64,000 nucleotides of DNA from Batkoa obscura (lineage: Eukaryota; Entomophthoromycota; Entomophthoromycetes; Entomophthorales; Batkoaceae), in contig JASVEC010000077.1 in NCBI GenBank assembly GCA_030770535.1, positions 1 to 64,000 on the forward strand, given 5' to 3'. The notes beneath the pieces are model-generated. The model ran no database searches and was not told the DNA's origin. It saw only the letters and a list, made by a program, of their open reading frames with translations. Made by a program: the position numbers and the translations under genes. Positions 34,347 through 45,799 of this stretch are shown here, piece by piece. How positions within the stretch are numbered: the stretch's first letter is position 1; each line of letters starts with the position of its first letter.

Positions 34347-35864
34347 TTATGACTTAAAAGCATCATCAGCGGTAGTGTTTTTGGTTTCAATTTGAGGGTT
34401 ACGTGGGTTGACACCATCAGCGAAGATGACATCCATGTCCTCAAGAGAGAGACCTTTAGTTTCTGGGTACCACCAGTAAATGGAAACGGCCATAATAACA
34501 CAGAAAGCAGCAAAGATAATATATAATCCCCAAGTAATACTTTCCATAAGGATTGGAGATACTAAACCAACAATATAATTGAATAACCAATTAGAAGCAG
34601 TAGTAATGGAAGTTCCCTTGGAACGTACACGCATCGGGAAGATTTCGGCTGGATAAATCCAAGCAATTGGTCCCCAACTAAAAGCAAAACCAGCAACAAA
34701 TATATAAATAAAGACAATAACAGTATAAGAAGCTCCAATGTTGTTGCCCATGTCTACTCTATATGTCCCAGTTTTTTCGTCAAATACATTAGTACCAAAA
34801 CCAGCAATCATAGCACCAGCAATAGTCATGCCAATACCCATAACAACAGCACCGTACATCAATGTCTTACGGCGACCCCATTTATCAACAAATAAAATAG
34901 CAGGGATGGTAGATAACATATTAACAATACCATTGATAGCAGTAGCTAACAAACCACCAGTTCTATCGAAACCAGCTTGTTGGAAGATAGCTGGGGCATA
35001 GTACATGACAGAATTAATACCAGTAAGTTGTTGGAAGGCTTGAATAAATACACCAAGTAAAGTACGACGACGAATATTACCACGTAATAGTTCTAGGTAA
35101 GATCTGGCTTGTTGTGCTCTATCTATATCAGCTTGAGCTTTGATTTCATTATATTCTTCAATAACAGCTGGATTAGACTCATCACCACCAGAACGTAATT
35201 TAGCTAGTACTTTAAGACCTTCAGCTTCACGTGAATGATCGATTAACCAACGTGGAGAGAATGGAGCAAAGATTGAACCAACACCTAAAAGGAAAGCAGG
35301 TACAATTTGAAGACCAAGGGGTAAACGCCAAGCAATAGGCCCAGTTAAAGAAATCTTACACCCATAGTTGATCCAAAAAGAAACAGCGATACCAATGGTA
35401 ATAGCCCATTGTTGGAAAGAAATTAAACGACCACGTACAGTTGGATCAGAAATTTCAGACTGATAAAGTGGAACAACCATAGAAAGAATACCGATAGATA
35501 AACCAGCAATTAAACGACCTGGAATCATTAAGCCTAAATCATAAGCAGCAGTTTGTAAAGCAGCACCCAAACAAAAGATAACTGAAGCAAGTAAGATACT
35601 ATACTTACGACCAAAACGATCAGCAAACCAACCAGAAAATAAAGAACCAATGAAACAACCTAAGGTTAACATGGATGTAATTAAACCCTTTTTCCATCCA
35701 GGTACATCGATAATAGCCCCTGCTTCAAACGCTGCACGGTCCGTGAATTGAGCAATAAAATCATCAACTTCAAATACACCGGAAATGACACCAATATCAT
35801 AACCGAATAACAAACCCCCAATAGCTGCAAAAGCAGCTACGCCATACATATAACCCTTTGACAT
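34347..35864 (-). CDS. MFS hexose (sugar) transporter
   Basis: A single-exon gene of 505 aa, the standard sugar-porter length. All signature motifs are present: FGYDIGVISG after TM1, GWFADRFGRKYSI between TM2 and TM3, PGRLIAGLSIGI, RWLIDHSR before the central loop, QQLTGINSVMYYAP in TM7, DKWGRRKTL between TM8 and TM9, and PETKGLSLEDMD after TM12. The QQ-TG-N motif in TM7 contacts the sugar in this family. It should be a plasma-membrane proton symporter or facilitator for hexoses. Codon use is more restricted and less AT-biased than in neighbours, suggesting high expression. The gene looks intact. Confidence 0.95.
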   Translation of the reverse strand: MSKGYMYGVAAFAAIGGLLFGYDIGVISGVFEVDDFIAQFTDRAAFEAGAIIDVPGWKKGLITSMLTLGCFIGSLFSGWFADRFGRKYSILLASVIFCLGAALQTAAYDLGLMIPGRLIAGLSIGILSMVVPLYQSEISDPTVRGRLISFQQWAITIGIAVSFWINYGCKISLTGPIAWRLPLGLQIVPAFLLGVGSIFAPFSPRWLIDHSREAEGLKVLAKLRSGGDESNPAVIEEYNEIKAQADIDRAQQARSYLELLRGNIRRRTLLGVFIQAFQQLTGINSVMYYAPAIFQQAGFDRTGGLLATAINGIVNMLSTIPAILFVDKWGRRKTLMYGAVVMGIGMTIAGAMIAGFGTNVFDEKTGTYRVDMGNNIGASYTVIVFIYIFVAGFAFSWGPIAWIYPAEIFPMRVRSKGTSITTASNWLFNYIVGLVSPILMESITWGLYIIFAAFCVIMAVSIYWWYPETKGLSLEDMDVIFADGVNPRNPQIETKNTTADDAFKS

Positions 35865-38584
35865 ATTAATTAAATGTTTACCTTTTTAAAAAGTATAAAT
35901 AAATTGTTGAGGTTTAAAAGATAAGTGATAGGAAGGAAAGTTAATTTAAGACTTTATAGAAAAGTAAGAAAAATCAAAATTGTTGCAATTTTATAAAAAA
36001 TTGATTATTGAAGTTCATTACTTGTTGTATTTATACTTTGAAGCAAGATTTATATTGTGTGGATAATTTACCGGGAGGTAGCGAGCTTGGAATAGGTGAA
36101 TTTTCCCTAATTTGGTAAATAAATTGATTTGCTTAAAAATAGAATTATTTTTTTATTTAAAAAAAAAGAACTTGGGTTAAGCTTATCCCTTTTTGGAATA
36201 GGTTTCAAAAACTTGGCCAATCAACTGATAGAATTTATTCTCTCAGGTCTCATAATTTTAGAATTTTTTTAAGTTGGAGCATGAACATCGAATGATATGT
36301 AGTAGATTTAGGGGTCAAAAGCTTTCAAACTGTAATATAAAATAAGTGATTGACAGCCGAGTGGGAACAAAACATTCATTTTTGTATTAAGGGGCATATT
36401 GCTTATTATAGGAAATGTCAACCAAAACTCAATAAATTGTATTTTTTACACTTTTTGATGTTCTGCACTGTGGCTTTAAATTCAAAAAATTTGTGAATAG
36501 AATCATATCAAACTATTCATGAAACAAAGGTAATTTGATTTCATTATTCCTAATATACTTTATTGAATGTGGGGTAAGAAGGCTGAAGTAAAAATACAAT
36601 AAAATCTAGACAAGTAGCTTTATGATACTTTAATATAATATATTTTTTATGTTTTAATTTTTGTAATAATGCAATAAGTTATATTTTAATAAGTTTGTTT
36701 CAAAAGTAAGGGTTCTTTATTCTATTAAGGGTTAATTTTAAAAGGCATGAGAAAATATTTCTAATTTTAATTTATTTCACCTGATCTAAAGTTGGTTAAA
36801 AGCGTCTATAATACACAACATTTAAGCTATAATCAAATATTTACTAACTTTAATTTACTACTAGGCTATTATTGTATCTGTATACAAGACATTCATATAT
36901 TTTACGTTTATAGTTATTTTTATAAAAAAGTATTAATTTTTATATACTTAATATGTCACAAATAGCTGATATTATTATGTATCAAATGTTAGCTCCAAAC
37001 CTGTTATTCATAAGTTCAAATAGAAGAATACAGCTCAGTTGATTGAATAATTAACCTTATGAACTTGTATCCTAACAAAGGACAACTCATTATAAGATCA
37101 TCGGGTTAAAGAAGTGGATTTGAAAAAACAAAGTCACACATTATTTTATTGTAGGAAAAATGGACGGATAAAGCTATTTAAAAAAGTAGCTGTTACTTAT
37201 TAAATTGAATAAAAGCGAAGAATATAAAAATAAATTAAAGATCAGAATATGGTTATTGCATGACTTGAAAATATTTATTTTTAAGATTGAAATGATCGAA
37301 TCTACTTGAACCTTTATTATATGGAATAAAATACTAATATAACTCTATTCAGTTATTGTTATGGTTTAAAGGGATAAATAATAATTTTTAATATAATATT
37401 AATATAAGACAAAGTTGTTAATACATATATATTATATTCATTATATTATTTATAAAAGTAGTAAGTGTTATTTAATTTTATAGTGAGTTATATTCTCCGA
37501 ATTTCATTTATGCAAGAGAAAGTCAGTAAAAACCGTAAATTATTGAAAATTTCATTTTAAAATCGAGTTTGAGTCAAAAAAATTGATACTTTCATGATAA
37601 TCAATTCTTTACTTTGTGATAGAAATTTAATTGGATAATTTACATTTTTTAAAATTCGATGGTTTACAGGGAGAATGAATGCTCCAAAAATAGCACAACT
37701 ATAAATCTAATGTATGATTTTATTTGAAATCCACAGTAGAAGTGATAGGCTCCTAAATGTTTTATTCATGGGAAAAAGATAATAAAATGGCAAGAGGTTT
37801 ATAGATAAGGATGGAATATAGCCTGGTTAAGGAAATTTATTTAGCTTTTAAGGAGGTATTCATGGATAAAGTCTTCTGATGACTGGGAATGGCTATAGCA
37901 GGTCGATATATGTCTAGTTTTTTAATAAAGTCATATTTTCTTTATAATGCAATAACAAGATTCTTTAAATATGTACTTGTGACAGTAAATTAAGGATGAA
38001 AAAGAAGGAGATGAGAGAATGATTTGAAGCATAGATTAACTACAAAAAATTTCAATCTCCTATGTTTAGATTTCTTATCAGCTCTTTAGCTATATTTTAA
38101 ATTTTGAGATAGCAAAGTAATTAAACAATGACGACAATGACAATGTGATCTTTAGAATAGTTTCCAATGGTTTACTTTAATTGACACTTGGTCTGAGATT
38201 TTTTAACATATAAGTTGCTACATTTGAATGTATTTGTATTACTTGATTTAAATTAGAGAAATGAGTCAGTTCCAACCCAAAGTTTATTTTTTATTCCAAT
38301 TTATAAAAAAATATTAACTTTTTTTTGTAAATATTATGTCTTTTAATAAAATAAATAAAAAGGTTATTAGTTCCTGTGATATTTTTTGGATATTTTAGCA
38401 AAAAAATAATTTTATAGTATAAAACGAAATTGGCTAACAAATTCAACTGATTTCTAACCAAAACAGCCTTTTTTTTGATTGGAACTTATTTTATTTAATG
38501 ATAATTACTGTTTGTTTTGTATGATTATAATGGCATTTTTATTGCTCTATTAAGGTTATGACTGTCATGTTTTTTGGAATATAT
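35865..38584. other. long AT-rich intergenic region
   Basis: 2.7 kb upstream of the hexose transporter without any convincing coding frame. A promoter for the transporter must lie at its left side; the remainder holds nothing I recognise. Confidence 0.45.
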
Positions 38585-38681
38585 GGGAGCGTTTTTTTAA
38601 TTTCATCACTTTTCTATCTTTTAAGCGCTGTTTAAATGGAAAGATTGTTAGTAAAATTATTAAACAAAAAAATATATCCCC
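38585..38681 (+). mobile_element. MITE-A copy, plus orientation
   Basis: Starts GGGAGCGTTTTTTTAATTTC, keeps TTTTAAGCGCTGTTTAAATG, and ends AATATATCCCC. Confidence 0.83.
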
Positions 38682-39113
38682 ATCTTGTCTTTATTAAGAT
38701 AGATTTACTTTTGCAAATTTCATAAAAAACAGACCTTACTTTTAGCTTTAGACAAACTGAGTAAATGCAGCAGCTAATTTTATAAATTAAACTTATTCAA
38801 ATTCAATTAATGTATTGTTAAAAAATAGAGCAATGTATCAATAACATTAGCTATAGTTATTTTGATTTTTTTACTTTATATATTGTTAGAATATTATAAA
38901 AAAAGACTTAAAAATAGTAGGCATTTACTCGCTTTATCGAGCACTGTACACAAGAATTTTAGTACTCTTAGTTAAACATTGTATTTTTCCAATAAATCAA
39001 AACCGGAAAAAAGTTGAACCTTGGGTGCAAACTAACCGAAACAATAAATACAAATGAGTAATACAAATATAAATAAAATAAAAAAATAGTCGACTATTTT
39101 TAGTTAAATAATA

Positions 39114-39437
39114 ATGAACATACAACACACGATCTATTTAGTAATATCGACAATTTCACTACTTATAAACCTGTTATTGGTTGGTATAATGTTAACTAAA
39201 CTAACTATAAAAAACAATTCAGAGCTAATGATAATGTTAATGATAGTTGTCAATGATACTATTTTCTATATTACAGCCATTTCACATATATTGTTAGCTT
39301 ATTATGGATTAGTTACAATCGATAACGGCCTATTACTTTCTAATCCAACTTGGTATTGCCCGTTAAATTACACCCTGATAGCTACTTGTATTATTACCTC
39401 TATTGAGTTAGCTGCTTTATTGAGTATTATAAGATAT
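39114..39437 (+). pseudogene. class A GPCR fragment cut by the transposon
   Basis: The first ~108 residues (MNIQHTIYLVISTISLL to LLSIIRY) match the intact receptor at 43290 segment by segment, covering TM1 to TM3. The homology stops exactly where the transposon begins at 39438. The frame then runs on for 28 non-homologous codons. The remaining four membrane segments are not found on the far side of the element, so the 3' part was lost or moved. Confidence 0.8.
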
Positions 39438-41876
39438 GGGGCTGTCCTAATTGGTTTCAGAATCTACTTAGAAATTAATCCAAATTTAAAATTCCAAGTT
39501 TGTGTTCAATATAACGGTTAAATCTAAAAAGCCTAAAATTAAATGTCTCTATTTAAAACTTATTTTAATTGTTTCCTTTTCTTAAATAGCTAATTTTCCT
39601 AACTATATATTTTATGTTAGTTCTGTTAGATATTTAACAGATATATAATATATAACTATATGATTATATAATTATATAAATACACTTATTTGACTTTATT
39701 TTTTGTTGAAATAAAAATAAAATGCAAACTTTCATAACTAAACTTCGAAATGGAATTTTTGAAAATTTCAATACAATAGGGAGGAGTACACAATATAAAC
39801 ATTGTAATTCATTTACATCAATTTTAAGAGCTACTTATAACAACCCAAGGTTTATGGAATTTTATAATAAAACAAAACAAAGAAAAGATATATTATCAAA
39901 GTTTACTATCGATAATAATAAACTTAATCAAGTAATGTATAAAATTAGTGCTTTAAGGGAAACAGGAAACAAAAATCAGCAAGTAGCGTTATTATCAACT
40001 ATAGCTTCAGTATATTCTTTTGATGAATGTAAGAGTTTTGGGTTTAATATAAATAGAAATCAATATGATTATTCAAAAACAAGCAATAATAATAAAATAT
40101 CAACATTAAAACCTATTATTAAAAATACAAAAAAAATTAAAGATGACCAAATTGAAACTATCATACAATATTTACTAAATGATTCAACTATTTCATCAAG
40201 ATTTAATAAAAAAAATAACGATAGTAAATATTCATCAGATAATATATATATATTAAATAAAAGTAGAAGAATGATATATAGTAAATATTTGAATGATCTA
40301 AGAGATAAAGCAGTAGCTAGGTCAACGTTCTTTAAATATATACCAACTAATTTCAAAAATCCAGCAAGAAAAACGGATCTATGTAATATATGTACCCAGT
40401 ATACAGTTAGAAAAAAGTTATTTGAAAATAAAATAAATACAGCAAAAAACAAAGCAGAGATAAAAGAAATTTTCAACGAAGAAGAAAAATTATACAAATT
40501 ACATAAATTCTGTGTTGATACTCAAAAAAACACATTTAATGAAACTATCAAAAAATTAAATAACAAAAGTTGTATAATAGTTTTAGATTTTAAACAAAAT
40601 ATGGAAATAGGGACAAGACCAGATTCAATAAATCTAGATGATTATAATAAACAAGCTATATCAGTATTAGGTTTTGGTGTATTATATTTAAAAGATGATA
40701 AAACAATAGGCAAAGTTTACTTTGATTATTTATCTGAAATATTGAATCATGATTCAGCATATGCAGGAGATTGTTTAATCGATTTAATCTCTACAGAGCT
40801 TCTATTTAAAAAGTTTACAAAAATTAATATATGGGCAGATACAGGAAATCATTTTAGATCCCAAGAGTTTCTACACTATATGTTTAAAGAAATTCATAAA
40901 ATAAATAGTAGTTTGAATGTCAATCTTAATTTTTTTGCTGACCATCATGGAAAAAGTATATTTGATGGACATTTTGGAAACCTTTCAAAATGGAAAAGTA
41001 GTTTTGAAGCGTTAGGTAAAATAGAAGATATCGATCAATTAATTTCAAGATTTGAGGCTTTTATTTGCGAGCATAATAAAATTAATAACTCGACTGTTAA
41101 TAATGGGAAAACAGATATAATTTTTAAAAAGTATAAAAGAAACAAAAATACAAAAAGAATAATAGAGATGCAGGGCATTAAGAAGTATTTACATTTTATT
41201 AAACATAACAATAAACTACATTGTTATCCAGTATCTGATACATCAAAAAAAAGCGATATAGTCCCAATTAAAGTTATAGAGTCTATAGAAAACAGAAAAA
41301 TTAAAAGATCGATCCCAGCTTACCTTACGAAGATAACAGAGAATTTAAAAATTTCGATATTTACTAAGCAAGTAAGTAGTTTGTTGAATGATAGAAATAG
41401 ATTGTTAAATGTTAGGATTACTTAAGTTATTAATAGCTAAGTTAATAAATAGTCAAAGAACAAGTAACTGTAATAATATGTAAAAACTATTATTACTTGT
41501 ACTATATAGGGATGGTTAATTATAGTTTTGGGGCTAACCACTCCCTCCCATGCAGCTATTTATTAACTTGGCAATATATTAATAATGTAATTATAACATT
41601 AAAATAGTCTATTTATTTGATAATAAATCTACAATGTTGGTTATAAAGCAGTTGATAATAAATATTTCTCAATTAAGCTTTATAAGAACATGTATTTAAG
41701 ATCTAGTAGAAATTCAACTAACTTACAGTATGAGCTATGATAGAATGATTTAGAACTGTGTTTGGGTACTTTTGTTTTAATAAAAGATGTGATTTTATAG
41801 AATTTTAAGCGAAGTTTTTAAAATACAAAATTTTTCAAAAATTGGATAAAATAATGAAACTAATTCAGACAACCCC
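39438..41876 (+). mobile_element. 2.4-kb DNA transposon (T1), full-length copy A
   Basis: The ends are inverted: GGGGCTGTCCTAATTGGTTT at the left; the reverse complement of the right end begins GGGGTTGTCTGAATTAGTTT. ATAT flanks both sides, consistent with a 4-bp target duplication, though ATAT is common here. The element carries one gene (39722-41425) and about 450 bp of 3' non-coding sequence, including a CTAACCACTCCCTCCCATGC block shared with the solo end at 18085. Its termini resemble those of the ~98-bp elements (GGGG.TGT...GTTTCATTA), so it is the likely source of mobility for them. Confidence 0.85.
39722..41425 (+). CDS. transposase-like protein of element T1 (intact)
   Basis: A single frame of 567 aa. 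A CNIC pair (C221, C224) followed by H261 and C264 suggests a zinc-binding site upstream of the core. The core has features of an RNase-H-type DDE enzyme: a beta-strand ending in Asp (IIVLDFKQN, D289), a second strand with Asp (INIWADTGNHFRSQ, D373), and HHGKSIFDGHFGNLSKW (H408-H409, D415), which recalls the HGKG-D-G motif seen in several eukaryotic transposases. A Glu in ISRFEAF follows. Which residues are catalytic is inference. I cannot place the protein in a named superfamily. It has no introns and strongly AT-biased codons (many Asn, Lys, Ile). Copy B differs by few residues, so the family is young. Confidence 0.8.
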   Translation: MQTFITKLRNGIFENFNTIGRSTQYKHCNSFTSILRATYNNPRFMEFYNKTKQRKDILSKFTIDNNKLNQVMYKISALRETGNKNQQVALLSTIASVYSFDECKSFGFNINRNQYDYSKTSNNNKISTLKPIIKNTKKIKDDQIETIIQYLLNDSTISSRFNKKNNDSKYSSDNIYILNKSRRMIYSKYLNDLRDKAVARSTFFKYIPTNFKNPARKTDLCNICTQYTVRKKLFENKINTAKNKAEIKEIFNEEEKLYKLHKFCVDTQKNTFNETIKKLNNKSCIIVLDFKQNMEIGTRPDSINLDDYNKQAISVLGFGVLYLKDDKTIGKVYFDYLSEILNHDSAYAGDCLIDLISTELLFKKFTKINIWADTGNHFRSQEFLHYMFKEIHKINSSLNVNLNFFADHHGKSIFDGHFGNLSKWKSSFEALGKIEDIDQLISRFEAFICEHNKINNSTVNNGKTDIIFKKYKRNKNTKRIIEMQGIKKYLHFIKHNNKLHCYPVSDTSKKSDIVPIKVIESIENRKIKRSIPAYLTKITENLKISIFTKQVSSLLNDRNRLLNVRIT

Positions 41877-43289
41877 ATATAGATAAAGTGTTGATAAATT
41901 AGCTTCATCCCCATAACCAAATATCTATAATGAGATTGGTGAACGTTCCAAAGTACAAATCCAAAGAAATAGATAGCGGAAATATATCCAAAGTATTGTA
42001 ATACTGTCTAGATAACACCTTTTTGTTTAATTGAAACATTTTATTATAAGCGTTTTCTATTTGAATAGCTAAATTATACTTGTTAATAAAGTATCAGTGC
42101 CATTCTTTATTTTTTGCTTTTTTATCATTTGATTTAATGTCATTATTATTAAATTCGTCTTACTAACTTTTTAGTATTAATACCACTATTTCTTTAAATG
42201 AAGCAATTTTATTTATCCATCTGATACTGTAAAGCCATAAGCTTTAAATTATTAATTCCTTTCTCTGGACTTCTTACCCCTTCGGTTCTACCCGTCCATT
42301 CATTTATCACTTTCTCACTGTTTAAAGAGATGAGCCTTAAACTCTCAGTTATATCATAAATGTCTATCTATACAGCACCTACTTCTCTAGACATAATTGT
42401 CCAACTCAAACCCATCCAAGTTAAATGTTTACATTCCTAAGATCTATTTCTCGCCCATATTCGTAGATTTACTTCTTAAAACATAGTATTACAACTGTGG
42501 ATCCATATTAATATCTTTTTTGAGATTAACTAAGTTCCATTCCTTCACTTGACTATGTTGATAAGATAGTTTATTCTAAGTTTGAAGCATCACCATTGTC
42601 TGACCCCTAGTCTTCTCCATGGGTCTATTGACTTTCCATGAAACTTATATCAAGCTAATTTACAGCTGCTGTAGTTCTTTAAGGCCTAGTTAGCCCCTCA
42701 TTTAAAAAATAAAATTATGTTAGATTCAGATAAAGTATAAGGATCAGGAATTAAAAAAATTACTTAAATAATTAGTTTTAAAAATCAATATTAAAAAGTC
42801 GCAAAATAACTGCCACAGCTGTAGTTAAAAGCTGCATCCTTTATAAGTTAGTTTATACCCAAGATCAAAACTTTTAAACTTAACACAAGCGAGCAATTTT
42901 TATGTTTTTTAAATTCCAACTTGAGTCATGCCAAAAGAGACTCAACTAACCAAATTAAAGTTATTGTCTTGTCAAAGATAATTTGGCTAGTTAAAATTAA
43001 GGCATATAGTAAAAATTTATACTGACCACAGCTAAAAAAAATATTGATACGTTTCCCGACAACAATTTGGTAACCACTTCTATTGATTTTTCGTTTGCAT
43101 GAAATCTCCTAGCAGGAACGGACCTATCTAAAATTAGCATTAACGCTTTAATAAGCTAGATTGCTATTTAAGAAGAGTCTATGCTATTCTAAAACAGTTA
43201 TTCTAATTAACAATTTAAAATATATCATAACTCTATATTTACAGCTTAAAATAGAATTCTTTTATTTTATTTTATTTTATTTTATAACA
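41877..43289. other. intergenic between transposon and GPCR
   Basis: 1.4 kb without a gene. I looked for the missing 3' half of the truncated GPCR and did not find it. A CATCCCCAT near 41907 resembles a short-element end, but no partner end is visible. Confidence 0.45.
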
Positions 43290-44351
43290 ATGATCATGGA
43301 ATATATAGTCTACATAGTGATTTCGACGGTTTCACTATTAACGAATTTATTAATAGTTGGTATAATATTAAATAAACTAACTATAAAAAACAATTTAGAG
43401 TTAATAGTTATAACAACAATAACTATCAACGATATTATTTTTAATGTAGTATCCATTTTACATATAGCAATAGCTGACTATGGTATAATTTCAGTTGATA
43501 ATGGATTGCAAGTATCCGATCCAGCTTGGTATTGTCCCTTAAACTTCACCTTAATAGCTACTACCATTCTTACTTCCATCGAGCTAGCTGCTTTATTGAG
43601 CATTATAAGATATCTTAAAATTTGCTTGTATAAGCAAATAGCACCAATTAATTATTATATAATAATAGTATTATCTATTTTACTATCGCTATTTCTATCT
43701 AGTTTACACAGTTATTATGACTCATATTTATGGCATGAAGCAGACTTTTATTGTGTACCAGGCATAAGTATTCACAAAGGTAATAAGCCTTACTTTGTGT
43801 TTTTTTATTCTATCATGTCAATAAGGATTTTAATCTGTTTACCTATTATTTGTTTTTGCTATTCAAATGTCACCTTTGCTTACTTTAGAATAATGAACCC
43901 TTCTATTGTATATAGTCCTGTTTCCATAAATTCGAATCTGTGTTTTAGTAAATATCAATTAAACAATAATAATAGTGATAATGATGTTAATGTATATTAC
44001 AGTTTTATAAATAACGAAGAAATAAACAGTTCATTGGCAATACAACAAAACCAAGGAACTGTCCTTAAACTAATTTCAAACAAGTCTCAGCCATTAACAA
44101 TTAGTCAGTTAAGATCAAAAAAAATTAAACTAGTATTGAAGATAAGCGCAGTGATGATAGGCTATGTGGTATTTTTATTACCAGATGTGATAGCAGCCCT
44201 ATTGGGTTTAACAGAGACAAACTTTGTTGTAATTACCACTTTTTATTCTAATTGTTTTATATTGTTTTTAGGGGTCACCTCTTCATCTTTTATTTTATTA
44301 ATCCATCAACCAATTCAAGATTGTTTTTTAAAGCTGTTAAAAATAAAATAA
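43290..44351 (+). CDS. class A GPCR, intact member of the local array
   Basis: 353 aa from the ATG at 43290; I prefer it over the upstream frame extension because the truncated paralog at 39114 starts at the same place. Seven membrane segments are visible (about residues 4-28, 38-60, 78-104, 120-140, 168-195, 272-294 and 304-326). TM1 has LLTNLLIVGIIL. TM3 ends in LLSIIRYLKICLYK, where IRY replaces the usual E/DRY. Cysteines in DPAWYCPL and DFYCVPG may form the extracellular disulfide. The third cytoplasmic loop is long and Asn/Ser-rich. TM7 is followed by IHQPIQDCFLK with a short tail. No introns. Its ligand is unknown. Confidence 0.8.
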   Translation: MIMEYIVYIVISTVSLLTNLLIVGIILNKLTIKNNLELIVITTITINDIIFNVVSILHIAIADYGIISVDNGLQVSDPAWYCPLNFTLIATTILTSIELAALLSIIRYLKICLYKQIAPINYYIIIVLSILLSLFLSSLHSYYDSYLWHEADFYCVPGISIHKGNKPYFVFFYSIMSIRILICLPIICFCYSNVTFAYFRIMNPSIVYSPVSINSNLCFSKYQLNNNNSDNDVNVYYSFINNEEINSSLAIQQNQGTVLKLISNKSQPLTISQLRSKKIKLVLKISAVMIGYVVFLLPDVIAALLGLTETNFVVITTFYSNCFILFLGVTSSSFILLIHQPIQDCFLKLLKIK

Positions 44352-45520
44352 AAAAGATTTTTTTATTATCTGAAACATTAAGACATATCCTTCTTGTTCG
44401 TTTCCAATATGTTCCCTAACATGAGTGAGTTTATTGTTTTTTATGGTTATCTGCATTGTGCGGGTCATTCATTGAAATCTTCATAACCTATATTATGGGT
44501 CTATCCTAATCCTACTACTTTTTAAAGTCCTTCTGGCTGAATGGTATGAGTTCTTGGTTTGGCGGCAAATATATTCAAACTCTTTAAACAAGTTTAATAA
44601 AAAGTCGCTTAGTCCCCTCCTTGCCATGTGATCTTCTGGAGTGAGCTTTTTCCTTATTATTTTTAAATTCTTATAATATCTTACCTTCCTATGCCTTCTT
44701 TCTCTTTTAAAGTCTAATTTTCTTAAATAAATTATCCCATTCTTTCGGGTGTCAAATCAAAAAAATCCTTTTTATTTAAAATCAAATTATACTTATTAAA
44801 AAACTTATCTTTTGTTTTTATTTATTTAGCTCAAGTTTTTTAAAATAAACCTTCCCTTAGTAAATAATTAAATTGTTTTGATGCATTGACTTTTTAATAT
44901 CTTTTCGTTGTTATTATTAATATAGCATCATTATTAATATAGCATCATTATTAACAACATCAAGATATTGTTCATTTCGCTAGTTTTATTATTAATATGG
45001 TTATTTCATTTAAATATTGTCACCTCTCGTATTTACTCATTGTCTCAAAGTCATAAAGTTATATTTTATTACTTCATTTTTTAGTCATTTATTCTTGTTT
45101 CTTTATTGTTACTACATTTTTAGCTATTGTTATATATTATGATAGTTATAATACTCTACTTTATCTCAAAAAAATATTATTTTTGACAACTATCCTTGAT
45201 TAACTTCACCACCATTCTTTAAAGTAGCATTCTTACTATCCAGTTTATCAACTTGTTTTTAAATCATATCCTGATCGATACTTTTATGGTATCATGAGTC
45301 TTCGTCTAAGCTCATTTCATTTATAGTATAGTTATAGTTAAACAAGCTCTCTTGCTTCTTTTATAATGTATAAAGCTAGTTTATTTACATTTTCACTTTT
45401 TATTGGATCAAAGTTCTGAGTAAAAATGGATTTGTCTCAGCCGTAGCTGATCAATGACAAGTGATACAGGTGCCAGATTATACACCCTTTCTTAACCTTT
45501 GTTATTCTTTACATTTATAG

Positions 45521-45555
<35 letters not shown>

Positions 45556-45799
45556 CTATTATTATCTGTTAATAAATATTTAAAATCTATTTATGTCTTT
45601 TAAAAGTATGAAACAATGCTAATATTTTTAGCGATATTTCTAATATAAGTTGTCTTTTCATATTAATTTAATTTGGTTTAATTTAATTTAAACTTATAAC
45701 TATTTAAAAAGATACTTTTAAATTATAATTTAAAATGGTATAACTAACTAGAACATTTATAAATGAAAAAAATAAAGTACTTTTGGTTTTAACTTTGTA
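44352..45799. other. intergenic spacer in the GPCR array
   Basis: No gene. It includes a short tandem repeat of ATTATTAATATAGCATC at about 44915-44955 and an ATT microsatellite at about 45522-45556. Confidence 0.5.
45522..45556 (+). repeat. (ATT)n microsatellite
   Basis: About eleven consecutive ATT/TTA units, followed by interrupted units. Confidence 0.85.

Noticed and set aside
40069-40497. 142-codon minus-strand frame within the transposon
   Set aside because: Antisense of the transposase gene; hydrophobic because the sense strand is Lys/Asn-rich.
43161-43289. 43-codon N-terminal extension of the intact GPCR frame
   Set aside because: The paralog at 39114 starts at the same place as the Met at 43290, and the extension has no conserved features.
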